DNA from: Paraburkholderia phenazinium
GTDB lineage: Bacteria; Pseudomonadota; Gammaproteobacteria; Burkholderiales; Burkholderiaceae
Assembly: GCF_900100735.1 (NCBI RefSeq)
Contig: NZ_FNCJ01000015.1
Location: forward strand, 124,001 to 188,000
Direction: 5' to 3'
DNA length: 64,000 bases
Both the position numbers and the translations under genes were made by a program. The notes below the pieces were generated by a model. That model saw only the letters and a list, made by a program, of their open reading frames with translations, had not been told where the DNA came from and ran no database searches. Below, in pieces: positions 32,947 to 41,933 of the stretch (its first letter is position 1; each line of letters begins with the position of its first letter).

Positions 32947-34437
32947 TCAAGCGCCCTGGTTGAGGTCGATCAGGACGCTCTTGAAACGCAGATTGGCTTC
33001 GAAGGCCTGACGCCCTAAATCCTTACCGAGTCCCGACTGCTTGTAGCCACCAGTCGGAATGACGAAATCGGCGGTCCGCCCATAGCGATTGATCCACACC
33101 GTACCTGCCTCGATACTGCGCATCGCTCGCAGGGCACGGCTCAGGTCTGCGGTGTGCACGCCCGCCGCCAGGCCATACTTTTCGTGGCTGGCCAGTGCGA
33201 GCGCCTCGTCCTCGTCGTCAAAGGTCTGCACCGTCAGCACAGGGCCGAACACTTCTTCGCGCACAGCCTCCGAGGCAGCGGTCACGTTGGTCAGGATGGT
33301 CGGCGCATAGAAGGCGCCCTCGCCCGCGACCGGCAGGCGCATGCCACCCGCGGCGATCTGCGCGCCTTGCGCGACGCTGCGCTCGACAATGCCTTCGATA
33401 CGCTGTGCTTGCTTGGCTGAGATGATCGGCGGCAGTGTCGTGCCTGCGGCCCAGGTGTGCCCGGGCCGCAATGCGGCAAACGCAGCGCCGATGCCGTCGA
33501 TCAGGCGCGGCGCTGCCGAGCGTTCGACAATCAAGCGTGACCCCGCCACGCACACCTGCCCTGCATTACCGGCAATCGCACCGGCGATGCGGCGCGCCAC
33601 CAGGTCGAGATCCGGAGCATCCGCGAACACCACTTGCGGGCTCTTGCCGCCGAGTTCGAGCGTGACCGGCTTGGTGCCGGTCTGCGCGCAGGCCGTCATG
33701 ATCGCGGCGCCGGTCTGGCTCGAGCCGGTAAAGGTCACCTTCGCGATCTTCGGATGACGCACCAGCGCGTCGCCCGTGATGCGTCCGTCGCCCTGCACGA
33801 CGTTGAAGATCCCCGGTGGGATGCCGGCCTCGATTGCTAGCTCAGCGAGGCGCAGCACCGAGAACGGCGTCATTTCCGAGGGTTTCAGCACCACCGCGTT
33901 GCCAGCCGCGAGCGCTGGCGCGATCTTCCACGATGCCATCACCAGCGGGAAATTCCATGGCGCGATCGCGCCGATCACGCCATACGGTTCAGCGACGATC
34001 ATGCCGAGATGGTCCGGACGGGTCGCCGCCACCTCGCCGCCGATCTTGTCGGCGAACTCCGAGTAGAAGCGGATGCCTTCGGCCGTGAACGGCACGTCCC
34101 ACGCGGCGGCATCGCGGATCGGCCGGGTCGAGCCGACCGACTCCAGGCGCGCCAGTGTGTCCACATCCGCTTCGATCAACTCGGCCCAACGGCGTAGCGT
34201 GCGCGCACGGTCGCGCGGCGCGCAGCGGGCCCAGTCGCTGGTTTTGAAGGCGTGCCAGGCATTCTCGACGGCATGGTCCACCAGGTCGGCGTCGGCCACG
34301 GGCAGATCCGCGTACACCGTGCCATCCGAGGGGCGCGTCACATCGAGGGCGGCGGCGCCATCCACGTAGCGGCCACCAATAAAGTGCGCGCTGCGCACGG
34401 CGATCAGAGCGGGATCGAAGCTATCCATTGTGTCCAT
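32947..34437 (-). CDS. NAD(P)-dependent aldehyde dehydrogenase
   Basis: The 496-residue enzyme has the complete ALDH set: APWNFPLVMASWKIAPALAAGN, cofactor loop FTGSSQTGAAI, general base Glu in TLELGGKSPQVVF, catalytic Cys in GNAGQVCVAGSRL and the EEVFGPVL motif. It belongs to the broad betaine-aldehyde / gamma-aminobutyraldehyde group. It lies upstream of, and on the same strand as, the PuuB-like oxidase operon but is separated from it by a terminator. Oxidising the aldehyde from that oxidase is a reasonable guess. ATG 34437 and ATG 34428 are both possible starts. Confidence 0.88.
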   Translation of the reverse strand: MDTMDSFDPALIAVRSAHFIGGRYVDGAAALDVTRPSDGTVYADLPVADADLVDHAVENAWHAFKTSDWARCAPRDRARTLRRWAELIEADVDTLARLESVGSTRPIRDAAAWDVPFTAEGIRFYSEFADKIGGEVAATRPDHLGMIVAEPYGVIGAIAPWNFPLVMASWKIAPALAAGNAVVLKPSEMTPFSVLRLAELAIEAGIPPGIFNVVQGDGRITGDALVRHPKIAKVTFTGSSQTGAAIMTACAQTGTKPVTLELGGKSPQVVFADAPDLDLVARRIAGAIAGNAGQVCVAGSRLIVERSAAPRLIDGIGAAFAALRPGHTWAAGTTLPPIISAKQAQRIEGIVERSVAQGAQIAAGGMRLPVAGEGAFYAPTILTNVTAASEAVREEVFGPVLTVQTFDDEDEALALASHEKYGLAAGVHTADLSRALRAMRSIEAGTVWINRYGRTADFVIPTGGYKQSGLGKDLGRQAFEANLRFKSVLIDLNQGA

Positions 34438-34746
34438 TCCAGTTCGCAGACGAGATGCGAATCATGGTACGGGCGATACCGTAGCATTTGCTGCCATGAT
34501 GGCCGGGGGTGACCGCCAGAAGTGCGCGTTGTGAGGGGCGCGGGCAGTGGAGCGTGCGGCGTGATTTGTCTAACAATAAGACGCTTGTGCGAGCCGCAGA
34601 GGTGGTATCACATTGGGAGGCCCGAACCTTAGTTATGTGTTTTCGATAACTTCCATAAATTCGATACATTCCCCGTTCAATTCTCTGTACGGAGGTTAGC
34701 AAAATTATCTACAATTCATAAACTGCCTAAACTTGCTACAGAATCC
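34438..34746. other. Gene-free divergent region, AT-rich towards the AAA ATPase gene
   Basis: About 309 bases with no gene. One imperfect dyad lies near the dehydrogenase start (34464-34487). The part next to the ATPase gene is markedly AT-rich (GATAACTTCCATAAATTCGA and onward), unlike the flanking catabolic genes, which suggests the ATPase gene came in from elsewhere. Confidence 0.5.
34464..34487. promoter_or_regulatory. Imperfect 9-bp inverted repeat upstream of the aldehyde dehydrogenase gene
   Basis: ATGGTACGG and CCGTAGCAT pair at 8 of 9 positions across a 6-base spacer, centred about 38 bases upstream of the dehydrogenase start. It may be a regulator site near the promoter; the regulator is unknown. 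Confidence 0.35.
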
Positions 34747-35937
34747 ATGGATCCCATCCTCAATCCCTATGCACCTGGAGCGGGGAGCCCGCCTCCTGAA
34801 CTAGCCGGACGCAGCGAACTGCGCGAGGCCGTCCGCATCTGTATCGAGCGCTTGCGGCGCGGTAAAGCCGCCAAAAGCGTCCTCATGGTCGGCCTGCGCG
34901 GGGTGGGGAAAACCGTGCTGCTCGATCAGATGCGCAATGACGCGGAGGCTACAGGCGCGCACACGATACGCATCGAAGCGCCGGAGAACCGTTCACTCCC
35001 GGCAATCCTTGCACCACAACTGCGCCTGGCGCTGCTCCGTCTGAACCGGATCGAAGCGGCGAAGGACATGGCCGTTCGCGGGCTGAAGGCGCTTGCGGGT
35101 TTTGCCAGCAAGCTCAAGATGACATACAAAGATATCGAAGTTGGCCTCGATTACGATCCCGAGCCAGGACTGGCCGACAACGGAGAACTGGAGAGCGACC
35201 TGACCGCTTTGCTCGAAGAGGTTGGCAGGGCGGCCAAGGCAGGCGGCACAATACTGGTCATCTTCATCGATGAACTCCAGTATGTGGAAGAACCACAAAT
35301 GGCCGCGCTGATATCGGCGCTTCACCGCTGCGCGCAAGCAAAACTGCCGGTGACGGTAGTCGGCGCGGGCCTCCCGCAGTTGCGCGGCCGGATGGGCGAA
35401 GCGAAGTCCTATGCGGAACGCCTCTTTCAATTTACCGAGATCGGAGCGCTAGCGAAGTCCGATGCCCAGTTCGCCATCGTGAAGCCGGCTGCCGACGAGG
35501 GAGTCGAGGTGGACGGGCCAGCGGTTGAGCGAATCGTCCACGAAACCAAGGGATACCCCTACTTTCTGCAAGAATGGGGCAAACACTCCTGGGACGCTGC
35601 CACTGCCAGTCCAATCACAGAGCTTGACGTCGTCAACGCGTCGAGGGAGGCGGTGGCCACCCTCGATGAAAGCTTCTTTCGGGTCCGGTTCGATCGACTG
35701 ACGCCCGCCGAAAAGAAATACTTGCGGGGCATGGCCGAACTTGGACCGGGACCTCATCGCTCAGGCGATATCGCCGACCAGCTAGGTCGCTCCGTGCAAT
35801 CGTTCGGGCCCATCCGGAGCAACCTGATTCTTAAAGGCATGATTTGGAGCCCAACTCATGGAGATACGGCGTTCACCGTCCCACTGTTCGATGAGTTCAT
35901 GAAGCGGATAATGCCGGGCGATGACTGGAAGAACTAG
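34747..35937 (+). CDS. Stand-alone AAA/ORC1-like ATPase of unknown function
   Basis: The 396-residue protein has Walker A GLRGVGKT at residues 49-56, Walker B LVIFIDEL at 169-176, a sensor-like VVGAGLPQLRG, the FTEIGAL strip and a C-terminal winged-helix region (about 310-396: LTPAEKKYLRGMAEL, GDIADQLGRSVQSFGPIRSNLI). This is the AAA_16/archaeal-ATPase group, related to ORC1/Cdc6 and STAND ATPases. It has no transmembrane, nuclease or toxin domain. It stands alone between catabolic operons behind an AT-rich leader. Functions suggested for relatives include DNA-bound regulation and phage defence, but I have no basis to choose. Confidence 0.8.
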   Translation: MDPILNPYAPGAGSPPPELAGRSELREAVRICIERLRRGKAAKSVLMVGLRGVGKTVLLDQMRNDAEATGAHTIRIEAPENRSLPAILAPQLRLALLRLNRIEAAKDMAVRGLKALAGFASKLKMTYKDIEVGLDYDPEPGLADNGELESDLTALLEEVGRAAKAGGTILVIFIDELQYVEEPQMAALISALHRCAQAKLPVTVVGAGLPQLRGRMGEAKSYAERLFQFTEIGALAKSDAQFAIVKPAADEGVEVDGPAVERIVHETKGYPYFLQEWGKHSWDAATASPITELDVVNASREAVATLDESFFRVRFDRLTPAEKKYLRGMAELGPGPHRSGDIADQLGRSVQSFGPIRSNLILKGMIWSPTHGDTAFTVPLFDEFMKRIMPGDDWKN

Positions 35938-36116
35938 CAGGTTGATTTAAGTACACCTTGCCAAAGCACGACTGTTCCTTCGAACGGCTTTATTCGGCAA
36001 GGTCATCCGCAAGTAGAGCGTGCGGTATTCCCGCCGATCTCCCCGCAATAAGATCGTCCTATCCGCGCCTCGCAGCCGGTGCCACATTAGGCAGGCATAT
36101 TGAAGAGGAGTGGAAA

Positions 36117-36980
36117 GTGACTCAACCGCTTGCTGCAACACCCGTCCGGTTTCGTCCGCTGACGGCCGGCGATCTGCCCGCCGCGCACGAACTGTCGGTA
36201 GCGGTCAAATGGCCGCATCGCCGCGAAGACTGGGAATTCGCGCTGAACCTGGGCGCGGGCGTCGGCGCCGAGGATCCGAGCGGACTCCTGGGCACCGCCT
36301 TGCACTGGAAATTCGGCGCGGATCACGCCTCGCTCGGCATGGTGATCGTCGCCCCGGAGCAGCAAGGCCGCGGCATCGGTCGCGATCTGATGACCCGCAC
36401 CATGGACGCGCTCGGTGAGCGCACCACCTTCCTGAACGCCACGCCCGCCGGCCAGCCGCTCTACGAAAAGTTCGGTTTCAAGGCAATCGGCAGCATCCAC
36501 CAGCACCAGGGCACGGGCGGCGCGCATCCGCCGGCCGTGCAACTCGCGCCCGGCGAGCGGATTCGTCCGCTCGGCGCCCGCGACCCGGACCGGCTCGCGG
36601 CCTTGTTGAACCGGGCGGCCGGTTATGACCGCACGCAGGTGCTCGCCGCCTTGCTGAACGTGGCCGAAGGCGTGGTGCTCGATCGCGACGGCGAGCCGGT
36701 CGGCTTCGCGCTAATGCGCCGCTTCGGCCGCGGTCATGTGATCGGACCGCTGGTGGCGCCGCATATCGAAGGCGCGCAGGCCTTGATCAGCCACCTGGTC
36801 GGATCGAACCCCGGCAAGTTCGTGCGCATCGACGTCGATGGCGCATCCGGCCTGTCCGACTGGCTCGACGGCCTTGGACTGCAACAGGTAGACGCCGTCG
36901 TCACCATGGTGCGGGGCGCCGCGCCGCAGCCGGAAGGCACGGCACGGGTCTTCGCCATCACCAACCAGGCGCTGGGTTAA
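36117..36980 (+). CDS. GNAT-family acetyltransferase with two GNAT-like halves
   Basis: The 287-residue protein has an N-terminal GNAT domain (residues 8-140) with the acetyl-CoA loop VIVAPEQQGRGIGRDLM and ATPAGQPLYEKFGFKAIG. A second, degenerate GNAT-like half from about 150 on begins IRPLGARDPDRLAALLNRA and shows GEPVGFALMRRFGRGHVIGP. I chose GTG 36117 because AGGAG precedes it by 6 bases and the protein then starts with VRFRPLTAGDLPAA; the 53 codons before it have no family content. The substrate is unknown. It lies 60 bases upstream of ghrA on the same strand and may be co-transcribed. Confidence 0.85.
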   Translation: MTQPLAATPVRFRPLTAGDLPAAHELSVAVKWPHRREDWEFALNLGAGVGAEDPSGLLGTALHWKFGADHASLGMVIVAPEQQGRGIGRDLMTRTMDALGERTTFLNATPAGQPLYEKFGFKAIGSIHQHQGTGGAHPPAVQLAPGERIRPLGARDPDRLAALLNRAAGYDRTQVLAALLNVAEGVVLDRDGEPVGFALMRRFGRGHVIGPLVAPHIEGAQALISHLVGSNPGKFVRIDVDGASGLSDWLDGLGLQQVDAVVTMVRGAAPQPEGTARVFAITNQALG

Positions 36981-37040
36981 GCGCCAGCGGATTCAAACCC
37001 ATCCCAGCCAACCCGAGCGAACTCTATCGGACCCCACGAG

Positions 37041-37976
37041 ATGACCTTCCTCTACAAGGCCGACCCCGTGCGCGGCGCGCAGTGGGCGCGCCTGTTTGCC
37101 GAGAAAGCGCCGCAGATTCCCTTTCGCATCTGGCCGGACGGCAGCAGCGGCGACGACGCCCATGCGGTGCGTTACCTCGCTGTCTGGGAAGCGCCTCGCG
37201 ATCTCGCCACGACCTTCCCTAATCTGGAAGTGGTGTTTTCGGTCGGCGCGGGCATCGACCAGTTCGATCTCTCAGCCATTCCCGCGCATCTGCCGGTCGT
37301 GCGGATGGTCGAACCGGGCATTGTGGCGGGCATGGTCGAATATGTGACGCTCGCCACGCTCGCGCTGCACCGCGACTGGCTGACCTATGCCGCGCAGCAA
37401 CGCGAAGGCCGCTGGCAAGCGTTGCGCACCCGCGTCGCCAGCGAGAGGCGGGTGGGTGTGCTGGGACTCGGCGTACTTGGCCAGGCCGTCCTGACGCGCC
37501 TCGCCAGCTTCGGCTTTCAATGCGCAGGCTGGAGCCGTTCGCCGCGCACGCTCGATGGGATCGAATGCTTTGCGGGCACCGAGTCGTTGCCGCAATTCCT
37601 GGCTCGCACCGATATTCTGGTGTGCCTGCTGCCGCTCACCGGCGCGACGCGTCATATCCTGAACCGCGATCTGTTCGCGCAGTTGCCGCGCGGGGCCGCG
37701 TTGATCAACACGGGCCGTGGCGGCCATCTGCAGCAGGACGATTTGCTGGAAGCGCTCGACAGCGGGCAACTGAGCGCCGCCGTGCTCGATGTGGCAGACC
37801 CCGAACCGCTCGCCGCCGACCATCCCCTGTGGCGGCACCCGCGCGTCATGCTGACGCCGCACGTCGCCAGCATGACCCAGCCGGACAGCGCCGTCGAAGT
37901 GGTACTCGACAATCTGCGCCGTCACCGCGAGGGCGAACCGCTAATCGGTCTGGTGGACCGCGCACGCGGATATTGA
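37041..37976 (+). CDS. ghrA: 2-hydroxyacid dehydrogenase, glyoxylate/hydroxypyruvate reductase A type
   Basis: This NAD(P)-dependent enzyme reduces glyoxylate or hydroxypyruvate. It has 311 residues. The dinucleotide motif is GVLGLGVLGQAV near residue 140. The catalytic Arg is in NTGRGGHLQ, the Glu in DVADPEPLAADHPLW, and the His in LTPHVASMTQP. The SVGAGIDQFDL stretch near residue 67 and the overall length match GhrA rather than GhrB. It sits upstream of the aminotransferase gene on the same strand with 276 bases between. Confidence 0.87.
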   Translation: MTFLYKADPVRGAQWARLFAEKAPQIPFRIWPDGSSGDDAHAVRYLAVWEAPRDLATTFPNLEVVFSVGAGIDQFDLSAIPAHLPVVRMVEPGIVAGMVEYVTLATLALHRDWLTYAAQQREGRWQALRTRVASERRVGVLGLGVLGQAVLTRLASFGFQCAGWSRSPRTLDGIECFAGTESLPQFLARTDILVCLLPLTGATRHILNRDLFAQLPRGAALINTGRGGHLQQDDLLEALDSGQLSAAVLDVADPEPLAADHPLWRHPRVMLTPHVASMTQPDSAVEVVLDNLRRHREGEPLIGLVDRARGY

Positions 37977-38252
37977 AACGCCCGAAGCGTGCCTCGCGCA
38001 CGCTTCCCCGCCCGCGCGGCGCGCTTCTCTAATCGTTACCCCCGCATCCAGCCCTCTTTCCCCCGCAGCACAAAATGCTGCGCTGCCCGCAAAAACACAA
38101 TTCCCGCCTTCCGGCCGCGCCGAATCCGAGCGTCTTCGTTGTTTCTGTCCCGCTACCATGGTTTGCATGCGGTTCGCGCCCGCGGCACGCGTTGCGCGCA
38201 CCTTCCCGGCACTTCGTGCATTGCTGCGCGCACAACTCACGCACTCCATACC

Positions 38253-39632
38253 ATGTCCACGTCCTCACTGATCGAATCCGACCGCAAACATCTGATCCAC
38301 CCGGTTGCCAGCCTGCGCGCTCATGAGCAGCGCGGCGTCACCATTCTCGAATCGGGCCGCGGCGCCTGGCTGCGCGATAGCGAGGGCAAGGAACTGCTCG
38401 ATGCCTTCTCCGGCCTGTGGTGCGTAAATACCGGTTACGGCCGCGACAGCATCGTGCGGGTGGCCACCGAACAGATGAGCCGCCTGCCGTATGCCACCGG
38501 CTATTTCCATTTCGGCTGCGAACCGGCCATCCGGCTCGCAGAGCAACTGGTCGAACTGGCGCCTGACTCGCTGCGTCACGTGTATTTCACGCTGGGCGGA
38601 TCGGATGCGGTGGACGCGGCGATCCGCTACATCACGAACTTCTACAACGCGACCGGCCGGCCGCAAAAGAAGCAGTTCATCGCATTGGAGCGCGGGTATC
38701 ACGGTTCGTCGTCGGTAGGGGCGGGACTGACCGCGCTCAGCACATTTCATCAGAACTTCGATGTGCCGCTCGCGAACCAGCATCACATTGCGTCGCCGTA
38801 TCCGTATCGCAGCGAGGTGGGTGACGATCCGCAAGCGGTGATCGACGCCTCGGTTGCCGCGCTGCGTGCGAAGGTCGAGGCGCTTGGCGCCGAGCGCGTG
38901 GCCGCCTTCTTCTGTGAACCGGTGCAGGGCTCGGGCGGCGTGATCGTGCCGCCCAAGGGCTGGCTCAAGGCAATGCGCGATGCATGCCGCGAACTCGACA
39001 TCCTGTTCGTCGCCGATGAAGTCATTACCGGCTTTGGCCGCACCGGTCCGCTGTTCGCGTGCGCCGCCGAAGACGTCGAACCGGACCTGATGACGGTCGC
39101 CAAGGGACTCACCGCCGGCTATGCGCCGATGGGCGCCGTGCTGATGTCCGACGAGGTCTATAACGGCATTGCCGATGGCGCGGGCACCGGCTCGGCCGTC
39201 GGTCACGGTCAAACGTATTCGGCGCACCCAGTGAGCGCGGCAATCGGTCTCGAAGTACTGCGGCTTTATCACGAAGGCGGCCTGCTCGCCAACGGCGTGG
39301 CTCAAGCGCCGCGCTTCGAAGCCGGCCTGCGCGACCTGCTCGACCATCCGCTGGTGGGCGACGCGCGCAGCCGCGGCCTGCTCGGCGCGCTCGAACTGGT
39401 GGCCGACAAAGCCACCAAGCGCCGCTTCGACCCGGCGCTGAACCTGAGCGAGCGCATCGCCACCACGGCCTATCGCAACGGGCTGATCTTCCGCGCCTTC
39501 AACGACAACATCCTCGGCTTCGCGCCCGCACTGTGCTACCAGCGCGAGGAGTTCGACGTGATGTTCGAACGCCTGCGCAAGACGCTCGACACCGTGCTGG
39601 AAGCGCCCGAAGTGCGCGCCAGCCTTGCCTGA
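38253..39632 (+). CDS. Class III omega-aminotransferase (beta-alanine/putrescine/GABA-pyruvate type)
   Basis: The 459-residue PLP enzyme moves an omega-amino group to pyruvate or 2-oxoglutarate. Visible sites are FSGLWCVNTGYGR, ALERGYHGSS, CEPVQGSGGVIVPPKGW, the PLP-contacting Asp in VADEVITGFGRTG, and the Schiff-base Lys in LMTVAKGLTAGYAPMG near residue 285. The start is ATG 38253; the frame is open for 88 more codons upstream but these are Arg/Pro-rich. The downstream AsnC regulator and semialdehyde dehydrogenase suggest that its product aldehyde is oxidised next, as in GABA or beta-alanine use. Confidence 0.88.
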   Translation: MSTSSLIESDRKHLIHPVASLRAHEQRGVTILESGRGAWLRDSEGKELLDAFSGLWCVNTGYGRDSIVRVATEQMSRLPYATGYFHFGCEPAIRLAEQLVELAPDSLRHVYFTLGGSDAVDAAIRYITNFYNATGRPQKKQFIALERGYHGSSSVGAGLTALSTFHQNFDVPLANQHHIASPYPYRSEVGDDPQAVIDASVAALRAKVEALGAERVAAFFCEPVQGSGGVIVPPKGWLKAMRDACRELDILFVADEVITGFGRTGPLFACAAEDVEPDLMTVAKGLTAGYAPMGAVLMSDEVYNGIADGAGTGSAVGHGQTYSAHPVSAAIGLEVLRLYHEGGLLANGVAQAPRFEAGLRDLLDHPLVGDARSRGLLGALELVADKATKRRFDPALNLSERIATTAYRNGLIFRAFNDNILGFAPALCYQREEFDVMFERLRKTLDTVLEAPEVRASLA

Positions 39633-39794
39633 GGACGTACCCACGGCTAGGCTCGGGCAGAGGCCGTCCGGCTGTCACGCGCGGCGGTGTAATCCGCCGA
39701 AAGGCTTGCTGCGTAAGGGTTTGCCGTGAAATTTTTTCATGACGGGGCGTGCTACGATAGTTCCGTTACCGCGCTTCCATAGGTCATTGCCTCC

Positions 39795-40298
39795 GTGTCA
39801 ACCAACGCTAGTTCAATGAAGCTGGACCGCATCGATCTGCGCATCCTGTCCCAGCTCCAAAAGAAGGGCCGCATAACCAATGTCGACCTCGCGGATGCGG
39901 TCGGCCTGTCGCCGAGCCCGTGCCTGATTCGCGTGAAGCGTCTCGAGAAGGCGGGGTACATAGCGGGCTACGGCGCGCATCTGCAGCTCAACAAGCTCGG
40001 CGACGTCCAGCTCGTGTTCACCGAGGTGACCTTGCAGGATCATCGGCGCGAAGACTTCGCCAAGTTCGAGGCCAGCATCCGCACGGTCGACGAAATTGCC
40101 GAGTGCCACCTCGTGAGCGGCGGCTACGACTATCTGCTCAAGTTCGTCACGCGCAGCGTCGTGCATTACCAGACCGTGATGGAAAATCTGCTGGAGCGCA
40201 ATATCGGCATTGAAAAGTACTTCAGCTACGTCGTGATCAAGTCGCCGTTCGTGAAGAACCATTACCCGATCGAGAGCCTGTTTCCGCTGACTGACTGA
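39795..40298 (+). CDS. Lrp/AsnC-family transcriptional regulator
   Basis: The 167-residue protein has the AsnC winged helix (residues about 10-60: LDRIDLRILSQLQKKGRITNVDLADAVGLSPSPCLIRVKRL is the family region, quoted only in part as DRIDLRILSQLQ) and a RAM ligand-binding domain (VDEIAECHLVSGGYDYLLKF). Such proteins respond to amino acids. It lies between the omega-aminotransferase and semialdehyde dehydrogenase genes, on the same strand, and probably controls them. A GTG at 39795 and an ATG at 39816 are both possible starts; neither has a clear ribosome site. Confidence 0.88.
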   Translation: MSTNASSMKLDRIDLRILSQLQKKGRITNVDLADAVGLSPSPCLIRVKRLEKAGYIAGYGAHLQLNKLGDVQLVFTEVTLQDHRREDFAKFEASIRTVDEIAECHLVSGGYDYLLKFVTRSVVHYQTVMENLLERNIGIEKYFSYVVIKSPFVKNHYPIESLFPLTD

Positions 40299-40405
40299 AC
40301 GAATGATTGATTGATTGAATGGCGCGCAGTCGGCGCCATCGCCTCAAGGTCAGCGGCCAAGGCGCTCTATTTCGTTATCCTCAACTCTTATTCCCGGCGG
40401 TTGCC

Positions 40406-41887
40406 ATGCCACTCACACTCCAGCGCCCCGAACTCTCCCGCTCACACAACTTCATCAATGGCGAGTGGTGCGATGCCGTCGGCGGCGCCCGCTATCCCGT
40501 CAGCGACCCGGCCACCGGCGCCGAATTTACCAGCGTCCCCGATAGCAGCGACGCTGACGCAAAGGCCGCGGCCGATGCCGCGCACACCGCGTTCGACAGT
40601 TGGCGCGAGCGCACGGCCCGCGAACGTGCGCAGTTTCTCAAACGCTGGCACGCAGCGATCGTCGCCAACAGCGAAGACCTGGCGCGTATCATTTCGCGCG
40701 AGCAGGGCAAGCCGCTCGCCGAAGCGCGCGGCGAAGTGGCGTATGGCGCGTCGTACGTGGAGTGGTTTGCGGAAGAAGCCGTGCGCAGTTACGGCGACAT
40801 GATGCCCGCCTTGATGCCCGGCAAGCGGATGATGGCGGTGAAGGAACCGGTCGGCGTGGTCGCGGCTGTGACGCCGTGGAATTTCCCGCTGGCGATGATC
40901 GCCCGTAAGATTGCCCCGGCTCTGGCAGCAGGCTGCACGGTGGTCGCCAAACCAGCAGAAGATACGCCGCTTACGGCACTGGCCCTCGCGCGTCTTGCCG
41001 AGGAAGCCGGATTGCCCGCGGGCGTGCTGAACGTGGTCACTGCGTCGCGCGAGCATACGCCGTCAACCGTCGCGAACTGGCTTGCCGATTCCCGGGTGCG
41101 CAAGATTACCTTCACCGGCTCGACGCCGGTCGGCAAGCACCTGGCGCGCGAATCTGCAGATACGCTCAAGAAGCTCTCGCTGGAGTTGGGCGGCAACGCC
41201 CCGTTTATCGTGTTCGACGATGCGGATCTCGACGCCGCGGTCGACGGCTTGATGGCATCGAAGTTTCGCAATGGCGGCCAGACCTGCGTGTGCCCGAACC
41301 GGGTCTATGTGCAAAGCAGCGTATACGACGCCTTCGCCCGCAAGCTGGTGGACCGTGTGGCCGCCCTGCGGGTGGGGCCCGCTACGCGCGACGACTCGCA
41401 GATCGGCCCCATGATCAACGCTCGTGCGGTCGACAAGATCGAGCGTCACGTGCAGGACGCGCTAGCGCACGGCGCAGTGGTGCTGACCGGCGGCCGCCGT
41501 CTGCAAGGCGAAGGCCTCGACGGCCCGCACTACTACGCACCCACCGTCCTCGGCGACGCCAATCGCGAGATGGCGCTGTTCCGCGAAGAGACCTTCGGTC
41601 CGGTCGCGCCCTTGTTCCGCTTCGACAACGACGCCGACGTGCTGCGTGAAGCCAACGACACGCCGTTCGGACTCGCGGCATACTTCTATTCAAGCGATGT
41701 GCGCCGTATCTGGCGCGTCGCCGGACGGCTCGAAAGCGGCGTGATCGGCATCAACGAGGGCGCGGTCGCGAGCGAGGCCGCGCCGTTCGGCGGCGTGAAA
41801 GAATCGGGCTACGGCCGCGAAGGCTCGCGCTACGGGCTCGACGATTACCAGCACATCAAGTACCTTTGCCAAGGTGGTCTTGCTTGA
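40406..41887 (+). CDS. gabD: Succinate-semialdehyde dehydrogenase-type aldehyde dehydrogenase
   Basis: The 493-residue enzyme most resembles GabD, which oxidises succinate semialdehyde to succinate with NADP. The FINGEWCDA start, TPWNFPLAMIARKIAPALAAGC, general base Glu in LSLELGGNAPFIVFDDADLD, catalytic Cys in FRNGGQTCVCPNRVYVQ and the C-terminal PFGGVKESGYGREGSRYGLDDY all fit the GabD/SSADH group. With the omega-aminotransferase two genes upstream it would complete a GABA-like shunt. ATG 40406 was chosen by comparison with family length. Confidence 0.88.
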   Translation: MPLTLQRPELSRSHNFINGEWCDAVGGARYPVSDPATGAEFTSVPDSSDADAKAAADAAHTAFDSWRERTARERAQFLKRWHAAIVANSEDLARIISREQGKPLAEARGEVAYGASYVEWFAEEAVRSYGDMMPALMPGKRMMAVKEPVGVVAAVTPWNFPLAMIARKIAPALAAGCTVVAKPAEDTPLTALALARLAEEAGLPAGVLNVVTASREHTPSTVANWLADSRVRKITFTGSTPVGKHLARESADTLKKLSLELGGNAPFIVFDDADLDAAVDGLMASKFRNGGQTCVCPNRVYVQSSVYDAFARKLVDRVAALRVGPATRDDSQIGPMINARAVDKIERHVQDALAHGAVVLTGGRRLQGEGLDGPHYYAPTVLGDANREMALFREETFGPVAPLFRFDNDADVLREANDTPFGLAAYFYSSDVRRIWRVAGRLESGVIGINEGAVASEAAPFGGVKESGYGREGSRYGLDDYQHIKYLCQGGLA

Positions 41888-41933
41888 CCCCTGCAAAAAC
41901 CCCCGTTTTTATCGACTGCGAATGGACGCTCTC

